Below are positions 45,681-57,243 of a DNA stretch of 64,000 nt, one piece after another. This DNA comes from Artocarpus heterophyllus (taxonomy: Eukaryota > Streptophyta > Magnoliopsida > Rosales > Moraceae), in assembly GCA_025403435.1 (NCBI GenBank), contig CM046354.1, forward strand, positions 16,103,836-16,167,835, read 5' to 3'. A program made the position numbers and the translations under genes. Each line of letters begins with the position of its first letter. The first letter of the stretch is position 1. Below the pieces are notes generated by a model that did not search any database, was not told where the DNA came from, and saw nothing but the letters and a program-made list of their open reading frames with translations.

Positions 45681-46989
45681 CAACACCATAAATGGATGCC
45701 ATCATTTTTGCATACCAATTCTTCATAGGTAGCAGTTTGCTTCATGTGGTCAACAACATGGTGGTATTCCTCAACTTATACTCACGAATCACCATAATCA
45801 TAATGTACTAAGAATACATTAATTAAAGACGTTCTTGTGCAAAATCATAAAAGATTGTGCCATCTTCCACTGGTAACGTAAATATACGTTATTTACGATT
45901 TTCAATATGGAATACAGTATCCTGGAAGAATACCATTTAGTTACTACTTGAATACTGCATTTTTACACCAAAATTGATCATGCAAACATCTCCAAAAGTA
46001 CTCCGAGAAGGTACTATCTTCAAACTCAAAAGAGAAAATTACATGTTATGTCATACTTTTAAAAGTTATGTTTATTTATGCTACACTTTCATTTATATTA
46101 CATATTAAATATGTGTGGCATTTGTAAAAAATAAATCTTAAAAGATGACATTTAAGAAAATTCCCCAATCCTAAAACCTACAAAAACAAAAGCTGTTTCT
46201 AACAACAATGCAGTTTCTTGTTGTGATACCATTTGGTAACTCAATTTTTTACCCCAAAAACTTCCTACAAACTTCTTTAAGCAAAACATTGTCTCGGCAG
46301 ATTTCCCCAAAATCCAACAAAAAAAAACCATTAAAGCCGAAAACCTACAAGAATTCAAGCCGCTAGACTTAATACTAGGGGAATTCAGTATCTTGGGAGA
46401 ATACCTTCTGGCTACCACTTGCATAATACCTCTTTTTCACTATTTTTTTTATCAAGAAGATGAAGGATTTAATTAAGAAAAAAAAATCGAAGAAATGTGA
46501 AGCATCAATTATGAAACAAGGCAGAAACCAAACCACAGGGCAAAAGCCACGCGAAATTTTCACCTATACTGTTTCTGAAATTTTTTCTAAAAGCCAAAGC
46601 ACCATCTGCAAATTGAAGGTGAAATAAAAGATGAAGTGCTATCAGGAGTATTCACGTAATCTTTCTCTAGAAACTTCAATGACCATTCAGTCTGAACCAC
46701 TATGTTCTCTAAAAATTGAAGTGGAAGTGTATAAGGTTTAGGTTTAACTCGTATTTCTCTAAAATAACAAGCAAAATCATGCACAATGGTTAGGCGACCA
46801 AAAAACAGAAAAACCATTTTAAGACCAAAATTGCACATAAAAATGCAGCACTAGCAGCAACATAAAACAGATTGACACTGATTTGGATTCTCAGTTTTGA
46901 TTCGAGCATCCTTCTATTCTCAGCCAGGAATTAATTGTGTATGTTTACTGCTGCAAACAATACTCAAAATATATCTGCTAATCTACCTT
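45681..46989. other. Intergenic DNA downstream of the THUMPD1 homologue
   Basis: Two diverged copies of a segment like CAGTATCTTGGGAGAATACC occur near 45915 and 46387. Minus-strand open frames (46152-46424, 46587-46838) show no domain I recognise and lack supporting splice structure. Part of the right side is likely the 3' untranslated region of the adjacent gene. Confidence 0.4.
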
Positions 46990-49771
46990 TTAATGATTCC
47001 CGCACTTTGCTTTGACATTTGAAACCAGCGCCTTTACACAAAGTCGTGGCTTTGTGCTGACTAGATTTTGTGGAAGAACTGATACAGCAACTACCAATGA
47101 CCCATTTGGTATTCCAGAGAGGGGTAGTAGCTCCACAAGTACCGAAAGCTGCAAATGTGGACATTTAGTCAAATTAAGTATGAAGGTGAAAAACAATAGA
47201 ATATCGTTGAATTGGGGAAGAATGTGACAAGGCTTTGGTTTTTACCTCTGGAGATTTGAGGTCCACGACTGAATCTGGCACAATATCCTTAACTGCAGCA
47301 GCCACTGTTGAAAAGCAGCTGTTCCGATCCAACAAATTAGATGCAGTTGATGCGTCTTTTGTAACCTTCATCTTGTTCTCTTCGATTCCTCTTCTGTTGT
47401 ATCCAACTGCAAACTACAAGATCAATACAAATACTTGATATAATTAAAAAAATTAGTTGGACCAAAGCGGAAAGAGATGCATTACAAGACAATAAGGCGA
47501 TGTGGGGGGCTTTCCATCATTGGAATTAAGCTTGCAATGATAATCAATTATCAACATGATTATCCAATGAATCAAATGAACTTCTGGCAATGTTTAAGTA
47601 AACAAAATTATGGGGGAGTGTGTTTTATTTGATCATCTTATTATTGAGGCCCCAATTCGTCTTTGGCCCAAAGGGTGCATGTGCGCAGCATGCCCACACA
47701 CAAGAAGGATAAAACAAAGGGCAAATGGAGGAACTAATCTAGGTATCTGCTTTACTTCTTACCATTCCACCCAACACAAAATCAGAATATCCTCATTTAC
47801 TTCTTGTCCTAACAGACCTGACACCACAAATAAGACTATTAGCTATCTATGATCACGAATTACAACTTTACCTTTAAAGGCTGTGCAACCTTGTTTTGTT
47901 TATCATTCACGAACTCTAGAACAAGCTTTGATACAACGTTGTGTAGTTCCTTCTCATTCAAAGTACAAGTAGCTTGGATGGGAAAGATGCGGTGACACCA
48001 CCTGCACCATATTAATCACAGTTCCAACCAAAACATATTTAGAAAAAAAAGAAAAAAGAAAAAGATTTAACTAACTGGACAATAAGCCACAATTTCCATT
48101 TAAAATGTTGGGAGACAGAGAATAAAAAATTTACTACTTACTGGGGTGATCTAGAACCTGCAGATTCCAGAGACCGAATAATTTTTGATACAATATTGAC
48201 AGTGTCAAAAGAGGTGCCTCTGGTGAAGGTAAAGAGAAGCAAGCCACTCCTTGTCAGCTTAACTAGAGAAAGAACAGAGTTCCTCTCTTCCATTTTATCA
48301 ATCTGTGTGGAGGATAAAGAAATTTCTTTCGAAAGATTCCCTGTCATTGAGACAAACACGTCAGGTATGCTACAAAAAGAATCCAACACATCACAAAGGG
48401 TGCGACCAAAACCCAACAGATATCAACTGATAGTCGCCATTAAATTACCAGGTTTGTCCTCAGATTTATTAGCAACGTCTTTACTTTCGTCACCGTTGGC
48501 ATGTTCACCATCTGAATCCTCTGCGCATGTTTTTCTTCTCTTAGAAGTGAAATGTTCATCAGAGTCATCCGACCCTTCTTTAGTGCAACTAGTAAAAGAC
48601 CCAATAAACTGCAAAACAAATATATAAATAGATGACCAAGAATTTTAGCATAAATAACTCTAATTCACCATATGCTAATGTATTTGAAACCTTTACTCAA
48701 TTTTCTCATGAGGACTGTTTTAATGGGAATTTTCTAATGACTACTCTATTATAAAGAGAGTAACCGTCCACAACTTGAAACCTTCCCCAGCCGTCTCAGA
48801 GAGAGAATAAAAAGTGTTTGCCTGATTAAACTAAAAGAGTAGCCAATGCTTTAAAACTGTTGCAGGGATGAGATTGCAGTATCAAAACTTCAAAGTTATT
48901 CCAAATTAGGATTTTCCACTGTCGTATAGGGCGTGAGGAAAAGTCAACATCTATTCTTTTTTTTTTTTTTTTGACAAATGAAAAAGTCATCATCATCTAT
49001 GGTTTCTTCACAAACAAAGAAAGTTGTGATTCATTCAATGCCAATAATGAAAAATATATATATATGAACTGAAATCTAACCTTCTCAAGGATGGACATTG
49101 CTTCTTTTGTAGCGCTTTTTTCCCTCTCTATAAACAAAGAGAGAAGCTTTAAGCTTTAAGCTTTATTTCCAACTTGAACAATAAATAAATAAAAATATGC
49201 ATACACATAGTTAGAACTTGGAAATCACATTTTAGTTGTTGCATATCCTTGTTGCCACCCTTCCCCAAATCTTCTTGTACAACGCAAGCAGAATAGGAGA
49301 TGTAAGTTTCATTTGCATTTAACTCATTCCCAAAAAAACAAAAAATGAAACTAATACTGCTTAATACTCAATACCCAATTCTAAATTTCAACATTACTAG
49401 TTTTTACCGTAATCAGACTCACTAAAGTAATCCTAAAAATTCAACAGCAGACAAGAGATACACAAAACCCACTTGGGATCAGTTTTGTTCACCAAAGTTA
49501 AAACAAATCCGACTATTAAATTAGTCCAAAGTTGAGAACGTAAAATAAAAAGCAATGAAAATTCACACAAAAGGAATAAGAGAAAGAACTGACTGATGGT
49601 GCAGGTGAAAAGAAAGCCGGAGTGAGAGTGTCGAAGAAGGGAAGAAGGTGCGTTGTAGTTGAAGCGAGGTATGCTTATGACTCCTCCATGTTGCTCCCAT
49701 GGCTTCATCTCCTGTCGTTCACTGACCTCTGTCTCCGTTTCATTTGTTGTCGTTTCTTCTTCCTTGGCCAT
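46990..49771 (-). CDS. THUMPD1: THUMP domain-containing protein 1 homologue (TAN1-like tRNA acetylation adaptor)
   Basis: Yeast Tan1 and human THUMPD1 bind tRNA and guide the Kre33/NAT10 acetyltransferase to make N4-acetylcytidine at position 12 of Ser and Leu tRNAs; the same role is inferred here. Exons on the minus strand are 49594-49771, 49081-49127, 48449-48608, 48142-48286, 47872-48001, 47246-47413 and 46990-47148, giving about 328 residues. Exon 1 encodes MAKEEETTTNETETEVSERQ and then KPWEQHGGVISIPRF. A Ser/Asp/Glu-rich linker follows (about 80-125). The THUMP region (about 165-290) carries WCHRIFPIQATC, FAVGYNRRGIEENKMKV and DLKSPELSVLVELLPLSG. The start is the first ATG of the frame. 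The acceptor of exon 4 is uncertain: the pyrimidine-rich site just upstream would be out of phase, so GGAAG|AG was chosen. A site II motif (49883-49888) lies upstream. Confidence 0.9.
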
Positions 49772-51100
49772 CCTTTTTTTGCCTTGTTCTTTCACTTGCC
49801 TTTGTTGCGCTACTCTGGTGGCTGCAAACGAGTCTTGCAGGCAGCGGAGGGTGTGTGTGAAACGCCAGCGGCCAGTTTCAAAGGCCCAAAATGAAAAAAA
49901 GCTAGTGAGCGGACCCAAAAATCATATTTAACGATAAATAATTGAGAAATGCGTTTTGCAATCGACAATCAAATAATATGATTATGGACAAAATAACCTA
50001 TTCAGTGCCGACCAGTTTTGAAAACAAAAAAAGACCAAACTAACCTTAAAGGTCGGATTGATTTCAAAATTTTATGTCTATTTTTTTCCTCTCTATTCTC
50101 CTCTCTCTTCTTTCTCTCTTTCTTTCTTTGATTTCTTTTCCTATTCCCTCTATCTTCTTTATCTCTCTTCACTTTTCTTTCTCTCTCTTCCTTTCTCTAA
50201 TTTCTCCAGTGTCTCCCTCCTCTCTTTCTCTTTCCTTTATGCCTCGATTCTCCCTGCTCTCTCTTTTTGTTGCGTGAGAATCACACCTCCAAAGTGGACG
50301 TTGCCGCCGCCGTTGTTGCGTTGCTGTTGTCGTCGTTGTTTGTTGCTCCGTTGCTATTGTTGAGCGATCAACGCCGAGGAAGAGGCCACGATCTGATTTG
50401 GAATCGCGTCGCCGGCATCCCCCGATTTGGAGATCCTAACTGGCAACCAGATCTAGAATCGTGTGGCCGCCGCACTCGAGATCATTGGCCAAGCTCGACG
50501 GTCCTAATCATCTTTGTCACCAGCATCCCCTGTCTAGCCGTCGAAACGCCACTGATGTTGGAGCTCCCAATCTTGGCCTCTCAATATCCACCGTCACCGG
50601 CGCGGTATAGGTGCCGAAATGCAGTTATGAGTTTGGAGCCATATTATCATTTTGAGGAAAAAAAGATTTATTGTTGTTGTTGTTGTGAGATTGCTAAAGG
50701 ATTTTTTTGTTATTTTGAGTAAAAAGAAAAAGAAAAAAAGTTTACACGGTATCTTTCACTTTCTTTTCCCAATGTTATTACTATCCCCATGAACTTGGAC
50801 CAGTGAAAATACAACAAAAAGACATAATCGGTGTTCTTTCGTTCTTTTAAGTCAAGATCTTTGGAATCAACAAAAAGAGACAAATAGGTCTTCTTCCGTT
50901 TCTCTCTCTTTCTTTTATTATTATTTCTAATGCCAATTTTTCTAGAAATTATATAACAGATATACATACATGCATAGATACATGTAGTGTTTGTTTGCTT
51001 TTTTTTGTTTTGTCATTTTTTTTTTGTTTTTTTTTAGAATGTAGTTTGCCTACCCGCGGCTATACAGTTTCGTTATTTATATAATTGAAAATTGTTTTTT
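49772..51100. other. THUMPD1 upstream region and pyrimidine-rich DNA
   Basis: The first ~150 bp are the probable promoter and 5' untranslated region of the THUMPD1 homologue. From 50080 to 50260 the plus strand is nearly pure C/T. A GC-richer part (50270-50620) with GCCGCCGTTGTTGCGTTGC-like triplets holds a 151-codon frame lacking any known domain. This block is possibly transposon-derived; no gene was called. Confidence 0.35.
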
Positions 51101-51104
51101 ATAT

Positions 51105-51830
51105 TTATACGGTGATACTATATTATCAGGGTAATACTGTATTTTGTCGGTCGTCGACAGTTCAACAAAGTTCTCGGTGAACTTTTATATTTATACAGTG
51201 AGACAATATTACCAGGGTCATATTGTATTTTTCGGTCACTAACAATTTGGTGAAGTCTTGTATTTAAACATTATTACAGTATTTACCAAAATAATATAGT
51301 ATTTCTCTACTGTCGACAGTCCGACGAAGTCGTCGATAAATTTTTGTATTTACACGATTAATATGGTATTTTCTAGTAAAATATTGTATTTTTTGGTTCC
51401 GATAGTTCGGCAAAGTAACCGTTGAATTTTTATGTTTATAGGGTATTACAGTATTTCAAGTGAAATATTTTATTTTCCAGCCGCCGGTGATTCAACGAAG
51501 TCATCGGTTAAATTTTGTATTACATGGTAAATATAATATTTCTTAATAAAAATTGTATTTCTCAACTGCCGACAATCCAATGAAGTCACTGATGAATTTT
51601 TGTATTTACACAGTAATACTGTATTTCAAGTGAAATGCGGTATTTCTAAGCCATCGGTAATCCGACGAAGTTGTCGGTGAATTTTGTTTTTACACGGTAA
51701 GTACAATATTTTTTAGTAAATAATATGTTTCTCGGCCGTCGGGTGTAGCGATATCGCCTATGAATTTTTATATTTACATAGAAAATATGGTATTTTTTTA
51801 TAAATATTGTATTTACACAATCGGCGACGG
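51105..51830. repeat. Diverged ~83-bp tandem array, about eight copies
   Basis: A core like CGACAGTCCGACGAAGTCGT followed by CGGTGAATTTTTGTATTTAC recurs near 51150, 51231, 51316, 51393, 51478, 51565, 51648 and 51733 (spacing 77-87 bp). Between the cores each unit has TATTTACACGGTAATATGGT and a T-rich GTATTTTT segment. The copies vary by many substitutions, yet the length is kept. No open frame spans the array. Confidence 0.8.
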
Positions 51831-52594
51831 TGCTGGTAAGGAAGGAAGACGAAACATATAGAGGATAAAGAGATTAAGGTATTTTGAGGTTTTTGTTCTT
51901 AATTTTTCATGAGATATTATTTAATTTTTCATAATATGTTATATATTATACATTTTAAAACTATATGATATTATTTACTAACGTTTAACCTAAATATACT
52001 ATCTTGTTCTTTTCCCCTAAATAATTTCGGGGATTTGCCTAAAGGCAAACGCTTTTTCTCCAGCAATAGGTTATAAATTGATTATAAATTTACGAGCCAT
52101 TCGATTAAAATCAGGTGATTAAGAACCCAATGTCTTTTTGGTACTCTATTTATAAGAGGCAACAAGGGGCAACGAGAAAAATAGGCTAATATAACAAAGC
52201 AATTAAAATTTATAGGCCAAAATTTTAAAAATTCAATAAATAGGCCATTTAAGTTTAAAATTTTTTATACAGATCACCAATTAAGTGAATGACAAATCTA
52301 CCCTTATTAACATATTATTATTTAGCAATTGAAAACTCTAATAATTTTTCCCTCAATAAGAAACAAATTGAAAAAAAGCCCCAACAAAAAAAAAAAAAAA
52401 AACCCTCCAACTGTGCTCTCTCTCCTCCCTCCCCATGCATCACTCTTCTCATCTCACTTCCCCCATAACCATTTTCGCCAACATCGTTGTTATCTGCACC
52501 TGGCTCGCAACCCCCCTGGCGTCTTGGGTAGTGATTTGATGGTGCAATCCTTGTCTTTGGCATAAACAACTAAGGTGTTTGGAAAACCAACAAA
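51831..52594. other. Intergenic DNA, no gene seen
   Basis: AT-rich DNA containing A runs at 52385-52401. The short opposing frames near 52320-52570 are not supported by any domain. Confidence 0.4.
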
Positions 52595-52840
52595 GAGCTT
52601 TTGTGGAGTAGTGGGAGCGACCGTTGGTAAAGAAATGTGAGATGGCAGTCATGATCTTGGTTCGACTCCTATGTGGTGCCTGATAGATGCCTGATAGCAA
52701 TTACCTACTTCAGGATGGCTGGTAAAACCACCGGAGTGGCCGGTACGGGTTTTAGGGTCCTACCCCTAAGGACGTCCTCTACACGACCCAAATCTCAAGG
52801 CTCTAATAGAAAACTTAACCGTCCAATACACAAACCAGAT
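52595..52840 (+). mobile_element. Candidate tRNA-derived SINE
   Basis: A perfect B-box GGTTCGACTCC (52659-52669) lies 55 bp after an A-box-like TGGAGTAGTGG (52604-52614). The sequence after the boxes continues into a GC-richer body (GGATGGCTGGTAAAACCACC and onward to about 52840). No A-rich tail or flanking duplication was found, so the 3' limit is a guess. The intact promoter boxes are the only firm evidence. Confidence 0.4.
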
Positions 52841-54389
52841 AGCGCTTGAAATCCTAGTACAAACAAGACCAAGGGTTGTTTTTGTCTTTTACAAATTTCT
52901 AAGTAATACATATTTTCAAATCATTTAAAAATATAAAGTATAATTGTTAATTAATTTCCTTAAGAATAATTTAATGCCAAAATCATAGAAAACATGGCTC
53001 ACAAGAAATGGGATAAAAGATTCTGCCTCAATATAAGAAATCTGATACTATGAGCTCCAAACTCGGTCCTAGTCCAATGTGTGCTCCACTACGTCCTAAA
53101 ACCTTTAATGTCATTCTAAAATCAGCTACTAAACTAATTTAAGACAAGAATTTATTTCCATTCATTAATTATGTTATTTGGTTCTTTAGTATGCCATGTT
53201 TGCAAAACATGAATAATTAGAAAAATGACATGATGTATGCCATAAACAGATTTTAAACGACATTTTAGTTTTTGAAACAGTTTAAAATATCAGAGTTTGA
53301 AAATGGAACGAAAATCACACATAAAAGGGAAAACTGCTCGGTTGGTCCATGTGACCTGTTGATCCATAAAAGGGAAAATCACACATAAAATATCTCACCT
53401 GTTGATCCATGTGACCGGCCTGCCGCCTGAGTGCAGGCCAACAGCAGGTCTAGACCGTCTGCTGGTGTTAGCCACTAGTCTGCTGGACTGGTCATTGGTC
53501 GACTGGCCTACGAAGATGGCTTGCAGTTCGACGGAGGGATGGTTTTTTCCCAGCTCTTCCTCCCAAGCCCAAATCGAATTTTCTCGATTCCATCCTGTCC
53601 TAATAGTTCCCAGAGCATGAAAATAGTGCAGAAAATATAAAAATACACTTCTAAACATTTTGGCAGTATTTTCTCAAGATTCTAGACACAAAATCACAAC
53701 CTAGATTTTTGAACTAAACCTTTGAAAACTTGAACCCCGAGCATTAAAGCCGACTTCAAATGATGGAATTTCTCAAACAATAACATGCATACATTGACTT
53801 GACTATGCGCAGATCGTCCACAATTGATTTAAACTTTTGTTTTTAACACTTCGGTATCATAAATTTTCCAAATATGCATAGTAAATTCTCAAAAAGAATA
53901 AATCTATTAATCTAACCATATTTCCAGGTTTTAATGAGAAAAATAAAATATGATTTCACAAGTAAAAATTCAGATTAGAGGAGAAGGAAAGAAAAATCAG
54001 TTTTTGATTTTGAGTTACCAACCTTGAAGCTTTAAAGAAGGGTGCTTGTACTTGAGCAATCTGAGTTCTTGCTTGGAGATGATTATGACCTTGTTGTGTG
54101 GCTTGATTCTCTAAGTGTTTAGTTGATCGTAGTTGGTCCTTTGAATTGACTACAATATACCAAATCGCTTCGGTGCTCCACGACTTGCGAGTATTTTTCT
54201 CGGAGGGTGCATAAGTTTAGTTCAAATTCCTCCTCTCAGCTTTCGAACTTCTGATCAGCATACTACTGACTCTGAAAAGTCTTCTCGGCCTTTTATACTT
54301 AATGAAAAAACCTCTAACTCTTAAACTCTGTGCGGGCGATATCCTTAAACGCCTTCCAAATATTTTGGGGAATATGAAGTTCTAAAACT
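52841..54389. other. Repetitive, retroelement-like DNA beside the TNL relic
   Basis: A segment containing GATCCATAAAAGGGAAAATC and GTTGATCCATGTGACC is partly duplicated between 53320 and 53415. It leads into a GC-rich stretch with CGGCCTGCCG (53417-53426), the same palindrome core as in the copia leader. The layout recalls retrotransposon leader or LTR DNA, but no LTR pair or coding domain was seen. Confidence 0.35.
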
Positions 54390-56123
54390 TAAGTGACACT
54401 ACAGTAGTAGAATTACCCACATCAATTTGGTCAGTCAAAAATCTTATTGTGTTGGACCCAAGCAAGTGCAAGTTGATCAAGAATCTTCCTTGGAGCAGTA
54501 GTAAGCTGAAATCTTCGAAATATCTTGACCCATCAGATTGCTCATTTATTATTAAGTTTCCCAAAAACCTTCCAAGAAATATTGTTGTATTAGATTTGAG
54601 TAGGACAACAATAGAACAAGTGCCCTTATCAATTAAGTATCTCTCTTTTCTTGAGAAATTTCGTTTGTGTAATTGTAAAGGGCTTGTAAATCTTTCGAAC
54701 AACATTTGTGAGTTGAAATGTCTTAAGACATTAAATCCTTTGGTTGCTCAAAATTGGAACAGTTCCCAGGAATATATATGACTATGGGATGTTTGAAGAC
54801 TCTTGATTTACGGGCAACAGGAATTAGGGAGCTATATGTTTCGTTGAGAAACCTAATTAAGCTTCACGACCTGCTTTTAGATTCCTGTGAAAACCTTTGT
54901 GTAACAAGTCTAAGAAAGCTCTCCCCTGCGAATTGTTCTCTGGTTGATTTTCCTGATTGAGTCGGCAGCTTATCCTTGCTAGAAACATTAAATTTAACAA
55001 AGAACTTTATTAATGGAATGCCCAGAAACATAAAACAGCTTTCAAGGATGATTGAGTTATGCGTAAGTGATTGTTAGAACTTTCGATCCTAACCGTAGCT
55101 TCCTTTATCTTTAGGAATTCTTGATGCAAGCAGACGCACATCATTAGAGATGGTTTCAAGTTTGGAGACTGCACTATACAAGCACGTTGGAATGAATATC
55201 AGGTTACTTATTATAAAGAATTTCTATATAGTGATCGCACCAAATTGGATTGAACTTCACTTAAAAACATAATAATTGACTCCAAGATTAGAATTTTGCG
55301 TGCGCATGGCAGCTATATCCTTATCACAACCTGAAGAGTACATATCATGTGTACGTCTTTCTATGATTGTTTTTATTACTGTTGGAATACAAGTTTACTG
55401 GTAACAGAGAAGGAAGTCTACAATTCATTGTTGCTTAAACTTTTACCAGTCATAGGAAGCTAACAATTTATTTTATATAGTATTTTGCATTGAAATATTG
55501 TGCACGATTCCATAATTTCATAGTACAGGTATTCGATGAAAACCCTTCGATGAATATTTGTCATCCAGGAGAAAGCATACCAAAGTGGTTCGAGTGTCAA
55601 TCGGAGAAATCGTCGATTTGCATCGAGCTTCCTCTAAATTGGCAAAATGACTTCATTGGTTTTGCTGAATGCGCCGTTGTCTCCTTTAGGGAGCACGACT
55701 TTGAGGATGAAGTTGTTAAAATTGTTAAATGTGAATTCCATTTTGGAACCAATCATGGAAAAAGTGGCGAGTTTCATTGGGAATTCCGGGATAGGAAAAG
55801 GTGCTCTGATTTGAGTGGCTAAATCACGTTTCTCAACTCAAATAAACTTGTGTTCATGTGGCTTAAGTGCAAGGACTATTGTCACTAGCGTGATGCAGTC
55901 AAGGTTTCATTTCACTTCGACTTTTTGCTCAAAAAAATATAATGAAGATACATGTGATTATCAATCTCAATCTTGGAATCACAAGATTGAGGCCTGTGGG
56001 ATCCACATGCTAAATCTCCAAGATGCAGAGAAACTTAGCAAGTCAAAGCCAAATAAAAATGCAACTATTGATTCTGATACATGGGAATCACACGCTAAAA
56101 GGACAGGATTTTCAAATTTATAG
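54390..56123 (+). pseudogene. TIR-NBS-LRR (TNL) resistance-gene 3' remnant with C-JID domain
   Basis: TNL proteins are intracellular immune receptors. This piece starts inside the LRRs: IVLDPSKCKLIKNLPW, PRNIVVLDLSRTTIEQVPLS, LCNCKGLVNLSNNICELKCL, then after a frame change LKTLDLRATGIRELYVSLRN, then LPLSLGILDASRRTSLEMVS. After an intron-like stretch (about 55370-55528) it continues with MNICHPGESIPKWFECQSEK and FIGFAECAVVSF, which is the post-LRR C-JID domain, ending with KIEACGIHMLNLQDAEKL near 56030. Stops at about 54779, 54958 and 55822, plus frameshifts, break it. The TIR and NB-ARC parts are absent; the sequence to its left is repeat-like. It shares the LRR-end segment with the relic at 37.2 kb. 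Confidence 0.85.
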
Positions 56124-57243
56124 GTAATATATATAAACATCAATTTATTAGATCACTCGTGCAATTCCATGTCACATGTAAGATTTTCAAATTTTGTAGT
56201 TATGCTTTCCTGATTTTTATTTTCTTCCTTTTCATTAAACAATAAGACATACGTTGTCTTGTGCAAGAATTACAGAAATAGAATTGGGCATAATCGAGTC
56301 TTTTTGGTGCTAATGTATCAAAATTGGGGTTCACTCTTCAATCAGAAGGCTCCTGTCTGTAGTGAAATTGATGCACGAACATTTTCTGTTTTTCTTCCCC
56401 TTAAAATCATATAGGAATATTTAAACGTTACCATAGGGAAAACTGAAGGATGGAAGACTTACTAGAGAAATGTTCAAGAATCTGTCAATTACAGCATGTT
56501 CAATTTTTTTTTTTAAATCCATTTTCTGATATTTTTTAATGTTTTTATCTGTAAATAATTTAAGGCTTGCAATTGAAAAGGAAAATAGAACCCTAAAAAA
56601 AGGAAAATTGGATATTTCATCACCCAAAAAACACACCTAGGTACCAGAATAAGGTACAAATATGATATTATGTCAGAATACATGGTAACAAAATGATAAA
56701 ACCCTAACGTGAGAGGTTAACATCAATGAAAAATGAATTTCAATCATACCAAAAATATGGTTGTCATTCATTCCACAAAATACGTGTGTGTGTGTGTGTG
56801 TGTATAGGGCTCTTACTAAACGCTGGTTATGGGATGACATCAAATCATCTTCTATAGGAGACTGGTGCATTTAGCAATGCATGGCTGTAAGTATTTATAC
56901 ACGGACAAGCAGACATGTAAAGTAAATGTTATGAAAAAGAGGGCAAAAGGCATAGGACTTGCTGCATAAACTGTACAAATTTGCAAGGAATCAAGCAAAA
57001 TTACAACATAAAATCCAAAACATATTTTCATGGCCACCGGGGGAAGATTCAAAATAAGAGATTATAACAAAAGTACTGTCTAGAGAGGTCGATAAATGAT
57101 AGTTTTGAACAGATGGTTTGATAACAAATGCGGAAAAGGCTCAAAACTTTCGGGCAACATTTAATTGCTATCATATCATCATAAAGACAATAAGATAGCG
57201 GCTGCAGTGAGGAGTGCTTGACAAAAATAAAGTTAACGAAACT
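56124..57243. other. Intergenic DNA with a (GT)10 microsatellite
   Basis: A GT run occupies 56784-56803. The right ~200 bp probably include the 3' untranslated region of the SAMTL-type gene. No other gene was seen. Confidence 0.45.

Noticed and set aside
43657..45700. GGATG near both ends of the second solo-LTR copy as a target duplication
   Set aside because: The right-hand GGATG would require the LTR to end in AAAT instead of CA, so the match is probably chance.
50267..50722. 151-codon frame in the GC-richer block
   Set aside because: No recognised domain; ends in a TTG/TGT microsatellite-like run giving poly-Cys; probably transposon-derived non-coding DNA.
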